From the NCBI GenBank assembly GCA_028710285.1, contig JAQTUK010000004.1, positions 1 to 33,685 on the forward strand: 33,685 bases of DNA, given 5' to 3'. The notes under the pieces are model-generated. The model was not told the origin of the DNA, ran no database searches, and saw only the letters and a list, made by a program, of their open reading frames with translations. Made by a program: the position numbers and the translations under genes. This document shows positions 25,370 to 33,685 of this stretch, one piece after another. Each line of letters begins with the position of its first letter. The first letter of the stretch is position 1. The stretch is from Methylacidiphilaceae bacterium (GTDB lineage: Bacteria > Verrucomicrobiota > Verrucomicrobiia > Methylacidiphilales > Methylacidiphilaceae).

Positions 25370-26361
25370 CCTGCTCCCTTTCTTCTGCCCAGCACCACCA
25401 TTTCCGTGCCACCGGCAAACAAGTGAACCGACGCTTTCCAGCCTGCTTCCTCGACTCCCGCTCTCACCTCGGCGGAGGTAAGGAGTCTTGCCCCCTGGGC
25501 ATACTCGTGCAGGTTCTGAAAAGAAAGGTTTCTTCGAGGAGGATCGCGCAAGGATGCGAGCGCCTCCGGCCAGCATGGCTCCCAGAGAAGGATGCACCCA
25601 TCTGCCCGCGCGAGCCGCTCCAGATGCGCAAAGAACCTTTTGCGCTCCGGCCAGAGATGATGGAGCACCCGGCTCACGAGGATGAGGTGCGCTGGCTCCG
25701 AGCCGCGCCAGGAGAAAAGATCCGCTTGGACCAGTTCCATTCGTTCGGAGAGGCTCGCGGTCTCGACCGCCTGTCTTCCGTGGGCGATTCGGCCGGCCTC
25801 ACGGTCGATGCCGATCCCCCGCCACGCAGGAAAACGGAGAAGCAAGCGGCGAAGAAGCCAGCCGTTTCCGCATCCCAGATCCAGGACGAGGCCCTCCCGC
25901 TGCGCCAGCTCCGCAAAGAGCGGCAGCCCAGGGAAGATCTGCTCTTCGAAGAGGGAAAGATGCTTCTCCTCCAAGAATTGTCCGAACCAAGGGAGAATTT
26001 CGGGATCGATCAAGGCTCCCGGCCCCGGTCGATCTCCCGTCCGAAAGAGAGGCAGCAGGCGCAAAGCGACCGAGGGAGCCAAGACCGCGTCAACCGCAGA
26101 CGCCAGAAAGGAGCCGTCCTTGGTCCCCCGTCGATGGCCCGCCTCCGGCGCCAGGCAAAACCGACCATCCTCCTCTTCGAGGTAGCCGAAGGCAAAAGCG
26201 GCTTCGCAAAACCCCCTCACATAGCCAGGATCCAATCCCATCCGGCCTGAGATCCCCTCCGGATCGAGGGCGCCGGATCGACGGAGGAATTCGAAGATCC
26301 CGGTGGCAATCCCTAAAAATCCGACGAGACAGGCCCAACTTTGCTCCCGTTCCTCGATCAT
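25345..26361 (-). CDS. SAM-dependent methyltransferase with N-terminal winged-helix-like domain
   Basis: VLDLGCGNGWLLRRLLLRFPAWRGIGIDRE (motif I and post I), LILVSRVLHHLWPERKRFFAHLERLARADGCILLWEP. Start 26361 or 26415; overlaps the aminotransferase start by 25 bp. Confidence 0.82.
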   Translation of the reverse strand: MIEEREQSWACLVGFLGIATGIFEFLRRSGALDPEGISGRMGLDPGYVRGFCEAAFAFGYLEEEDGRFCLAPEAGHRRGTKDGSFLASAVDAVLAPSVALRLLPLFRTGDRPGPGALIDPEILPWFGQFLEEKHLSLFEEQIFPGLPLFAELAQREGLVLDLGCGNGWLLRRLLLRFPAWRGIGIDREAGRIAHGRQAVETASLSERMELVQADLFSWRGSEPAHLILVSRVLHHLWPERKRFFAHLERLARADGCILLWEPCWPEALASLRDPPRRNLSFQNLHEYAQGARLLTSAEVRAGVEEAGWKASVHLFAGGTEMVVLGRRKGAGWEAGQKS

Positions 26362-26459
26362 CGTCTCGTTTTCCGGCACAATGAAAAGGCTAACGGAAAG
26401 CGCGTTTCCATACAAGGCGGGCGCCCTAGCCGGGAGGGGAACGTCCCCCTTCCTCGGAG

Positions 26460-26867
26460 CTACCGCTTTCGGCGAAGCAGAATCCAGTTCCGTCCACTCC
26501 CCCGCTTCAGGCGAATGAGAGCGAACTCTCCGGAAATCCGGCTTCCCCGCAGTTCAAAGGTGATCTTGTCCTCCCTCCATTCCTCGCTGCGGTAGGTGCC
26601 TTGATCCCAGATGCGAACCTCGCCTGCCCCGTACTGCCCGGGAGGAATGATCCCGGAAAAGCCGGCATAGGAAAGCGGATGGTCCTCGACTTCTACGGCT
26701 AGTCGCCGCACCCCCGTCTCTTCCGGAACCCCCTTGGGCAGGGCCCAGCTCTTCAACACCCCGTTTCGTTCGAGGCGGAAGTCAAAATGGTGAGTACGTG
26801 CGAAGTGCTCCTGGATGACAAAGATCCCTTCTTCGGAAAGAGAGTTCTTCACGGCAACGACCGCCAT
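26460..26867 (-). CDS. stand-alone LigD-type 3'-phosphoesterase domain protein
   Basis: 135 aa: FVIQEHFARTHHFDFRLERNGVLKSWALPKGVPEETGVRRLAVEVEDHPLSYAGFSGIIPPGQYGAGEVRIWDQGTY matches the LigD phosphoesterase pattern; no ligase or polymerase domain adjacent. Confidence 0.9.
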   Translation of the reverse strand: MAVVAVKNSLSEEGIFVIQEHFARTHHFDFRLERNGVLKSWALPKGVPEETGVRRLAVEVEDHPLSYAGFSGIIPPGQYGAGEVRIWDQGTYRSEEWREDKITFELRGSRISGEFALIRLKRGSGRNWILLRRKR

Positions 26868-26964
26868 TCTCCGCTTTTCTCGATGACCGACGATCCAAAA
26901 GATCCTTTTCGTCGGGAAAGCGCCCACTGGCCCACAGTCCGGACTCCGTGGTAAAAAGGCTCGC

Positions 26965-27600
26965 ATGCTCACCGTCGCCTCCTGGGTCCGCGCCAAGGAC
27001 GAACTCATTTTTGAGCGGATCTTCGCTCCCGAGGCCGTTGTGCTGCGCAATGCCCGAGTGGAAGAGATCTCACCGGAAGCCTGGCAAGCACTCCTCCTGA
27101 CCGGCGGCACCGATATCTCGTCCGCTTTCCTCCGACAGGAGGTGGACGCCCCGGCGAAGATCCGCTCGCCCAACCCAAAGCGGGACGAGTGGGAGTTTGC
27201 CGCGCTGCAGTCGGCCTTGGCTCGCCGGCTGCCCGTTCTCGCGATCTGTCGCGGCGCGCAGCTCCTCAACGTTGCCTTGGGCGGAACCCTCCATCTCGAC
27301 GTGCCAGGCCACGAGAACCTGGAGGATTCCCACGCGCAGCCGCTTGTCTACGCCGAGGGGGTCGAGATCCAATTCCCGCTGGTGAACAGTTCTCACCACC
27401 AGGCGATCGCCCGGCTGGGATCGGGGGTCGTTCCCGAGGCCTGGTGCCGACTGGACGGAATCGTCGAGCAGGTTCGAGTGGATGGCTACCCTTTCGTTCG
27501 CGGCGTGCAGTTCCATCCGGAGCGCGATCCTGTTCGCTATCGTCCGCTCTTCGCCGCCTATTTCGAGGCCATGCGAAAGGGGCCTCGAGTGGCTGGCTAA
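26965..27600 (+). CDS. class I glutamine amidotransferase / gamma-glutamyl-GABA hydrolase (PuuD-like)
   Basis: LLTGGTDISSAF, RLPVLAICRGAQLLNVALGGTLHLDV (nucleophile Cys), VNSSHHQAI, RGVQFHPERDP. Confidence 0.88.
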   Translation: MLTVASWVRAKDELIFERIFAPEAVVLRNARVEEISPEAWQALLLTGGTDISSAFLRQEVDAPAKIRSPNPKRDEWEFAALQSALARRLPVLAICRGAQLLNVALGGTLHLDVPGHENLEDSHAQPLVYAEGVEIQFPLVNSSHHQAIARLGSGVVPEAWCRLDGIVEQVRVDGYPFVRGVQFHPERDPVRYRPLFAAYFEAMRKGPRVAG

Positions 27601-29180
27601 GCCGTTCCCTTGGAATCGGGCCGACCCCATCCGCCCCCTCCCGGAGTTCGAATGGAGAGAATTTGACCTCGTCTGCCCCGAAAGCTGATCTTTCCGGGCA
27701 AGGAAACCTCCCCACCTTCGTCGATCAGCACATTCTCGCCGCGCACCCCGTTGGCTCCCCCTTGCAACCCGTACGGGGGGAAGCGCCTCCGCTCGGACAA
27801 GAGCGTAACATCCATCTCGGCCAGGAACTCGATCTCACGAATGATGCCATCGCCGCCTCGAGGTTTCCCGACTCCTCCGGAGCCCCGCCGCAGCCGGTAG
27901 GTGACGACGCGGATCGGCAGCGCGTGCTCCAGCGCCTCCACCGGAGTGTTCCACGAGTTGGTCATGTGGGTGTGAACCCCGCTGTCTCCGTCTCCTGCCG
28001 GTCCACCCCCCATGCCCCCGGCGATCGTCTCATAATAGGCGAAGGCGCAACCGGATTCGGGATCGACCCCTCCGAGGGTCAAATTGTTCATCGTCCCGCT
28101 GCTCGCGGCGGGAATCACGTCGGGCAGAGCCTGGCTGAGCGCTCGCAAGAGCACGTCGACCAGCCGCTGGGAAGTTTCCACATTTCCCGCGGCGACCGCA
28201 GCCGGAAAAAGCGCGTTGACCACCGTGCCGGGCGGAGCCACGACCTGAACGGGTGCCAGCAGGCCCGCGTTCGCCGGAACGTCCTCCCGCAGCAGAGCGC
28301 GCACGACATAGGAGACCGCGGAGAGCGCGATCGCGAACACTGCGTTGACGTTTCCCTGCACCTGGGGTGCGGAGCCGGTGAAGTCGACGAGCGCCTCCTC
28401 GCCCTTTTTGCGAATGGCCACACGAATCGGAATCGGCTCTTCGGAAAAACCGTCGTCATCCAGATAGTCCACAGCCTCATAGGTGCCATCCGGAATTTCA
28501 GACAGCCGCTTGCGCACCATCCGCTCGGTGTAGTCGATGAGCGCATCGACCGCCGCATTCATCTGCTCCTGTCCATACCGGTCGAGCATCTGCTGGAGCC
28601 GAACCTCTCCCGTCCGGTTCGCCCCGAGCTGGGCGGCTAGGTCTCCCTCGCGTTCTCCCGGGGTGCGGACGTTGGCCAAGATCATCTGGAGCAGCGCCTG
28701 ATTCCACCGCCCATTCTCCACGAGCTTGACAGCAGGAATGCGCAAGCCCTCCTGGAAGATCTCGGAGGAGGGAGGCATAGAGCCCGCCGTCATCCCTCCG
28801 ATATCCGCATGATGGGCTCGGCTGGCGACGTAGAATCGTGGGGGCCCGTTCTCCTCTTGCCTTCCGTAGACGGGAGTCACCAAGGTCAGGTCGGGCAGAT
28901 GGGTCCCGCCCTCGTAGGGGTCGTTGAGGATCACCGCATCACCCGGACCCATTGGCACCGCTTGAATGGCCCTCCGGACCGCAACCGGCATGGAGCCGAG
29001 ATGGACGGGCATGTGATCTCCTTGAGCCGCAAGTCGTCCGTTTGCCTCGTAAACCGCGCAGGAGTAGTCACACCTCTCCCGGATATTGGGGGAAAAGGCG
29101 GTCCGGCGCAGGGCGTATCCCATCTCCTCCGCGACGGAGGCAAAGAGTGCCCGAAAGATCTCCAATTGGATCGGGTTCAT
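27597..29180 (-). CDS. hydantoinase B/oxoprolinase-family protein (HyuB-like)
   Basis: MNPIQLEIFRALFASVAEEMGYALRRTAFSPNIRERCDYSCAVYEANGRLAAQGDHMPVHLGSMP...GDAVILNDPYEGGTHLPDLTLVTPV...GTMNNLTLGG...ETIAGGMGGGPAGDGDSGVHTHMTNSWNTPVEALEHALPIRV. Confidence 0.93.
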   Translation of the reverse strand: MNPIQLEIFRALFASVAEEMGYALRRTAFSPNIRERCDYSCAVYEANGRLAAQGDHMPVHLGSMPVAVRRAIQAVPMGPGDAVILNDPYEGGTHLPDLTLVTPVYGRQEENGPPRFYVASRAHHADIGGMTAGSMPPSSEIFQEGLRIPAVKLVENGRWNQALLQMILANVRTPGEREGDLAAQLGANRTGEVRLQQMLDRYGQEQMNAAVDALIDYTERMVRKRLSEIPDGTYEAVDYLDDDGFSEEPIPIRVAIRKKGEEALVDFTGSAPQVQGNVNAVFAIALSAVSYVVRALLREDVPANAGLLAPVQVVAPPGTVVNALFPAAVAAGNVETSQRLVDVLLRALSQALPDVIPAASSGTMNNLTLGGVDPESGCAFAYYETIAGGMGGGPAGDGDSGVHTHMTNSWNTPVEALEHALPIRVVTYRLRRGSGGVGKPRGGDGIIREIEFLAEMDVTLLSERRRFPPYGLQGGANGVRGENVLIDEGGEVSLPGKISFRGRRGQILSIRTPGGGGWGRPDSKGTA

Positions 29181-29283
29181 CTCGCCCGCCTGCTTCCGGA
29201 CGTCACGCCCCACCCTCGGATCCGAGCGACTCTCCTCCCGACGCCTCCCCCGAGAACGTCCAGAGGTGCGACGGGTGGCACGC

Positions 29284-30033
29284 TCACCGGGCACGTCCTT
29301 GAGCGGCGACATTCGCCGATGCGCTCGCCACCTCTTCATCCGAAGCCAGGTAGCGGCGGCTCACCGGGTGCAACTCCGAATCGAGTTCGTAGACCAGCGG
29401 AATCCCCGTAGGAATGTTGAACTGGACGATCTCTTCTTCCGACATCCCATCCAAATACTTGACGAGGGCCCGCAGGCTGTTGCCGTGGGCGACCACGATG
29501 AGCCGCTTGCCCGCCTGGATTCGAGGCGCGAGCTCGTGTTCCCAATAGGGGACCACTCGCCCAAGGGTGTCCTTCAGGCTCTCCCCCGACGGCAGGGAGC
29601 CGGGAGGAACCGCGGCATAACGGGGATCGTGGCAGGGGTGCGACGGATCGGCCTCGGGTAGCTCGGGCGGGCGGATATCGTAGGAACGCCTCCAGAGCAA
29701 GACCTGCTCTTCTCCATACTTTTGCGCGGTCTCTTTCTTATTGAGCCCCTGGAGAGCGCCGTAATGCCGCTCGTTGAGCTGCCAGGCGCAGACGGTCGGA
29801 AGCCACATCCGATCGAGCAAGTCGAGCACGATCCAGAGGGTGCGGATCGATCGTTTCAAGACCGACGTATGTGCCTCATCGAATCGAAAACCGGCGTCCC
29901 GCAGGCGCTCTCCCGACCGGCGCGCCTCCTCCTTTCCGCGCTCGGACAGGTCGACGTCGATCCAGCCGGTAAAGAGATTCTCTCGATTCCAGACACTCTC
30001 CCCGTGCCGCAACAAGACCAAGTGGAAGCTCAC
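29284..30033 (-). CDS. gpmA: 2,3-bisphosphoglycerate-dependent phosphoglycerate mutase
   Basis: [112 protein letters not shown]. Probable GTG start at 30033. Confidence 0.94.
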   Translation of the reverse strand: MSFHLVLLRHGESVWNRENLFTGWIDVDLSERGKEEARRSGERLRDAGFRFDEAHTSVLKRSIRTLWIVLDLLDRMWLPTVCAWQLNERHYGALQGLNKKETAQKYGEEQVLLWRRSYDIRPPELPEADPSHPCHDPRYAAVPPGSLPSGESLKDTLGRVVPYWEHELAPRIQAGKRLIVVAHGNSLRALVKYLDGMSEEEIVQFNIPTGIPLVYELDSELHPVSRRYLASDEEVASASANVAAQGRAR

Positions 30034-30155
30034 CGTTTTCTTGTAGTCCCCGCAAAGAACGGACGTCAAGCAGTGGCCGGAGCAGGCCCTGCCGCAACCC
30101 AAAGCATGCGTAAAAGAGCTTTCCGGCCTCTTCTCTTCCTCTCTATAGATTCGGG

Positions 30156-31499
30156 ATGCGTCTTGGCGGGAAAAGGGAGAGCGCCTTCCTTGCGCGAATC
30201 GCCGAGCCTTTCGCGCTCGGTTCCCTTTTTCTTCTCGCGTCGGCTTCCCCCTCCCAAGCGACATCGCCGCGGGAGGACGTCTTGCGTTCCCTCGTGGCCG
30301 AAGCGCGAGCCGAGAATCCCGATTATCGCGCCTACGAAGCGGCGATCCAGGCCGCCGAGGGTCAGTTCGTCCAGGTCGGAATGATGCCCAAGCCACAGGT
30401 CATCGCCTTCGTCGGGCCCTATCTGAGCGCAGGGGGAGCCGGCCAGACGGCCTTGGGGTACCAGCAGGAGTTCGAGGTACTCCAACCCTTCTACTTTCCG
30501 GGAAAGGTCTCTCTTCGAAGGGCGGTCGCGCATCGGGATGTCATGCTAGCGCAGCTTCTCCTGGAGGAATTCGGCCTTTCGCTCGAGGTTGCGGTGCGAT
30601 CCCTGGCCCAGCAAGTCGCCGTCACGGTGGCCAGCGCGGGGGCGGCTCGGGAGATCGAGGATCGGACCGCTTCGGTGGTCGCGTTTTTGGAGAAACGCCC
30701 CAAGGCGGGCATCCTCGGATACCTGGACGCACGCATCTTGTCGGGGAGCCTCATCGGGCTCCAGCAAGAAGTCCGGTGGCTGGAGGAGAGCCGCTGGACG
30801 CTGGTCGCGCAACTCAATGCCTACTTGGGGCGACCGGCGGACACGCCCGTGCCGGAGCACCTGCTTCCTTGGGAATCCTTTCCTCCGCTCTCCCTCGACC
30901 GCCTCCTGGCGCAGGCGCAGCGCCGCAACGTCCTCCTGCAAATCCACCGGGTCTTGATCGATCGGGCCCGTCAACAGCGGAAGGCCACGCAGATCGCCGG
31001 CTATCCCGACTTTGCCATGGGACCCTTTTGGATGGCCTATCAAGGAGTGAACTATAATGCGGGACCCGGTTTCACGATCACGGTCGGCCTCCCGGTCGGC
31101 AAAGCGCAGGTTCCCGGAATCGAGGGGGTGGCCTGGGCCAACCAGCGGGGCAACTTGGCTACCGCCAAGGCCCAGGAAGAGCAGGCGATGGCTCTTTTCC
31201 CGGCCGCCGAGCGGAATGTGGAAAGCCTGATCTTCGCCCGCCTTTTCGCCTACGAGGCAACGAGAAATCAGCTGACGCTTCAGCCCCAGAGCCTGATCGT
31301 CTCGCTTCGAGAGGCCGCCGCGCTCGCCGAGCGGCAATACCGAATTGGCGCCATCGACGTCCACCGCTTCCTTGCGGCCCAGCAACAGTATCTTTCCGCC
31401 TTCCGCGCCGCGCTGGGCGCCCGGATGGACGCGGCGACCGCCTGGCTCGACCTCTTCTTCTTGACGGGAGGAGAGTTGCCGACCAAGGCTTTTCCCTGA
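30156..31499 (+). CDS. TolC-like outer membrane efflux protein (copy 1)
   Basis: Signal peptide; [52 protein letters not shown]-terminal [56 protein letters not shown], typical of TolC/CusC. Confidence 0.88.
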   Translation: MRLGGKRESAFLARIAEPFALGSLFLLASASPSQATSPREDVLRSLVAEARAENPDYRAYEAAIQAAEGQFVQVGMMPKPQVIAFVGPYLSAGGAGQTALGYQQEFEVLQPFYFPGKVSLRRAVAHRDVMLAQLLLEEFGLSLEVAVRSLAQQVAVTVASAGAAREIEDRTASVVAFLEKRPKAGILGYLDARILSGSLIGLQQEVRWLEESRWTLVAQLNAYLGRPADTPVPEHLLPWESFPPLSLDRLLAQAQRRNVLLQIHRVLIDRARQQRKATQIAGYPDFAMGPFWMAYQGVNYNAGPGFTITVGLPVGKAQVPGIEGVAWANQRGNLATAKAQEEQAMALFPAAERNVESLIFARLFAYEATRNQLTLQPQSLIVSLREAAALAERQYRIGAIDVHRFLAAQQQYLSAFRAALGARMDAATAWLDLFFLTGGELPTKAFP

Positions 31500-32759
31500 A
31501 TGATGGGCGTTCGGTTTTTTCTTTCTGTTCTGCTCTTCGTCGCCGCGGGTGGGTTCGCTCTTGCCGCCGATCCGCAAAGCGCGCTCGATGCGCTCGTCGC
31601 CGAAGCCCTGGCGCGCAACCCGGAGATTACCTATTACGAGGGGGCGATCGGAGCCGCCAAGGGACAGGCGGTTCAAGCGCGGATCCTCCCCTACCCGCAG
31701 ATCGAAGGATTCGCCGGACCCTGGTATAGCACGCCGACACGAGGCGGAACGACCACGGGCTGGATGCAGGAGTATGCGATCTACCAACCCCTCTTTTTCC
31801 CCGGAAAGATGTCTCTGGCGAAGGCGATCGCGGAAAAGGACGTCCGCGTCGCCGAGATCGGCCTCCAGCAGTTTCGCTTGAGCCTGGCCATCCAGGTCCG
31901 GACTCTGGCCTACCGGCTCGGGGTCGGCACGGCGAATGCGAGAATCGCCCGCGAGGTCTCGGAGCGCGCGGCGGGCCTGGTCGACTTCCTCCGCAAGCGC
32001 CCGGCCGCCGGGGTGCAAGGCTATCTCGATCTGCGCATCCTGGAAGGGAGCCTTGTCGACTTGCAGAGACTGGCACGGGAGCTGGAGCAAAACCGGCGGG
32101 CGATCCAATCCCAGATCAACGCACTACGCGCCCGACCCGCGGCAACGCCCGTTCCCGATACCATTTTTCCGCCGGTGGAAGCCCCCTCCCTCGCCCTGTC
32201 CGCGCTTGAGGAGCAAGCGAAAAACCGGAACTACGCGCTTCTCATGCGATTGACCGAAATCGAACGGGCCGCCAAGTCTCTCGACGCGGCCAAGCTTGCT
32301 GCGCTCCCGGATTTCTCGGTCGGCCCGTTCTGGATCGGGGAAAAAGGAACGAACTTCGACCAAGGGCCGGGTATCGTCTTCACCAGCGGCCTCCCATTTT
32401 GGAACGACAATCGCGGCAACATCCTGACCGCCGAGGCGCAGCGGCGACAGGCCGAGGCGCTGCATGGCTCCGCACTCTGGACCGTTCAAAGCGCGGTCGC
32501 CACCGCCTTTGCCACCTACCAGACGGTTCGCAAGCAGCTTGCCGGCCAGTCGCACGATGTCATTTCCCGGCTTCAGCGCGCCGCCGAGCTCGCCGACCGT
32601 CAATATCGGCTCGGGGCGATCCCGGTCCAAACCTTCCTGGAAATGCAGCGCCAGTATCTCTCCTCCGCCCAGGCGCTCTACACGGCCGCCTTGGATCTGC
32701 AAACAGCCCTCCTCAACCTGGAAAACCTGACCGCGGGAGCGACCTCCGCCCCTCGTTGA
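31500..32759 (+). CDS. TolC-like outer membrane efflux protein (copy 2)
   Basis: EALARNPEITYYEGAIGAAKGQAVQARILPYPQIE, FFPGKMSLAKAIAEKDV, AAELADRQYRLGAIPVQTFLEMQRQYLSSAQALYTAALDLQTALLNLENLT; paralogous to the upstream gene; ATG immediately follows the upstream TGA. Confidence 0.9.
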   Translation: MMGVRFFLSVLLFVAAGGFALAADPQSALDALVAEALARNPEITYYEGAIGAAKGQAVQARILPYPQIEGFAGPWYSTPTRGGTTTGWMQEYAIYQPLFFPGKMSLAKAIAEKDVRVAEIGLQQFRLSLAIQVRTLAYRLGVGTANARIAREVSERAAGLVDFLRKRPAAGVQGYLDLRILEGSLVDLQRLARELEQNRRAIQSQINALRARPAATPVPDTIFPPVEAPSLALSALEEQAKNRNYALLMRLTEIERAAKSLDAAKLAALPDFSVGPFWIGEKGTNFDQGPGIVFTSGLPFWNDNRGNILTAEAQRRQAEALHGSALWTVQSAVATAFATYQTVRKQLAGQSHDVISRLQRAAELADRQYRLGAIPVQTFLEMQRQYLSSAQALYTAALDLQTALLNLENLTAGATSAPR

Positions 32760-32869
32760 TCTTCGAAGGCCATGATGGACGCGACGGCCAACCAGCGCCC
32801 TCTTCCCGCGCAGATCCGATGTCGGCAGCGGGAGGGAAAATCGACTCCCCCAAAAGGCTGCCTGGGATC

Positions 32870-33685
32870 ATGATCTCCCTCTTGACCCGCTCGCCCCGAC
32901 TCGGCTGCGCACTCTGCGTATGGCTTGCCTTCCTATCCTCCCTGGGCCGAGCGGCGGATCGGTCAAACCCGCCCGACCTTCCCGCTCCGCAGGAGCCGAA
33001 GATCGTCTTGGAAGACGCCCGGCCGAAGAAGGAGGCGGAGGAGCCCCCGCAACTCGTTCCGGAACAGGGGCTCCGCCTTGGTGAGGTCACCCGCAAGGCC
33101 TTGCGGCTCGAAACGACGCCCGTGATCGTCCACGGCCTGGCTCCCCAGCTCAGCGGAAGTGCGCAAGTCTACCGCGGAGCGTCCGAACGCGCGCAGTCGA
33201 GCAGCTCGATCCGTTCCGGCAATGCTTACGCCACAGTCTTCATCGATCCGAGAACGGCAGAAAAGCTCAAGGTCGGCAAGCCAGTCCTGCTCCGTCACAA
33301 GGGCCAGGATGGGACCGGGCCCGAGAAGGAGGGAAAGATCTTCCAAATCGATCAGGAGCTGGTTTCGGTGACCGGCCAAGCCGAGCTTTTGATCGAGTTT
33401 CCCGATCCTGCCAACGCCTTCCCGGTCGGAACGTGGATCGAATTCACGACCCCGCTCGGAAACGACGCCTCCCATCTCGCCGTCCCTCAGAGCGCTCTCT
33501 TGGCAACCGCCGAAGGAAACTTCGTCTATGTTTGGGACGGCCAGTTCTATCGGCGAACGCCGATTACCGTCTCCTTCTCGATTGATGGGCTGGTCGCTTT
33601 CGTGGGCAACCCGCCTGCGGGCACGCTCGTGGTCTCGCATGGGGCGGAAGATCTCTGGCTCCTGGAGCTCTCGCTCCGCCAGGAA
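32870..33685 (+). CDS. RND/CusB-type periplasmic adaptor (membrane fusion protein), 3' end outside window
   Basis: Open frame from ATG 32870 to the window edge (absent from the ORF track because no stop is reached): signal-like MISLLTRSPRLGCALCVWLAFLSSLGRAAD, then AYATVFIDPRTAEKLKVGKPVLLRHKG, LLIEFPDPANAFPVGTWIEFTTPLG, LAVPQSALLATAEGNFVYVWDGQFYRRTPI. Confidence 0.75.
   Translation, partial: MISLLTRSPRLGCALCVWLAFLSSLGRAADRSNPPDLPAPQEPKIVLEDARPKKEAEEPPQLVPEQGLRLGEVTRKALRLETTPVIVHGLAPQLSGSAQVYRGASERAQSSSSIRSGNAYATVFIDPRTAEKLKVGKPVLLRHKGQDGTGPEKEGKIFQIDQELVSVTGQAELLIEFPDPANAFPVGTWIEFTTPLGNDASHLAVPQSALLATAEGNFVYVWDGQFYRRTPITVSFSIDGLVAFVGNPPAGTLVVSHGAEDLWLLELSLRQE

Noticed and set aside
1-33685. 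CRISPR arrays, IS elements, prophage or rRNA genes
   Set aside because: No regularly spaced direct repeats, transposase/integrase motifs, phage structural genes or rRNA sequence noticed when reading the window.

Overview
The window is high-GC and gene-dense, with no rRNA, CRISPR array or recognisable transposase seen by eye. Its centre (about 9.3-21.7 kb) is a lanthanide-dependent methanol dehydrogenase locus. In order it contains a TonB-dependent receptor, an NtrB/NtrC-type two-component pair (the regulator has the sigma54 GAFTGA motif), a secreted protein of unknown function, xoxF (with the lanthanide-associated DYD motif), a XoxJ-like periplasmic binding protein fused to C-terminal ankyrin repeats, a stand-alone XoxG-like cytochrome c, a second secreted protein paralogous to the first, and a convergent YVTN beta-propeller gene. 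The left flank has an Sfp-type PPTase, a DtxR/MntR regulator overlapping an Nramp transporter, and GlgE pathway genes (glgE, maltokinase, glgB). The right flank has tRNA-Leu(GAG), cyanase, dodecin, SixA, a HAD hydrolase, a class III aminotransferase, a methyltransferase, a stand-alone LigD-type 3'-phosphoesterase, a glutamine-amidotransferase-type hydrolase, an orphan HyuB, GpmA, and two tandem TolC-like genes plus a short periplasmic adaptor running off the window end. Gene content and composition suggest a verrucomicrobial methanotroph of the Methylacidimicrobium type (inference only). The most novel-looking items are the paralogous secreted proteins bracketing xoxF-J-G, the XoxJ-ankyrin fusion, and several structured candidate regulatory sites: a 25-bp palindrome upstream of xoxF, a hairpin holding the xoxJ start codon, a -24/-12-like element upstream of the receptor gene, and a DtxR-like box. 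All protein assignments are by reading motifs; no database search was run.
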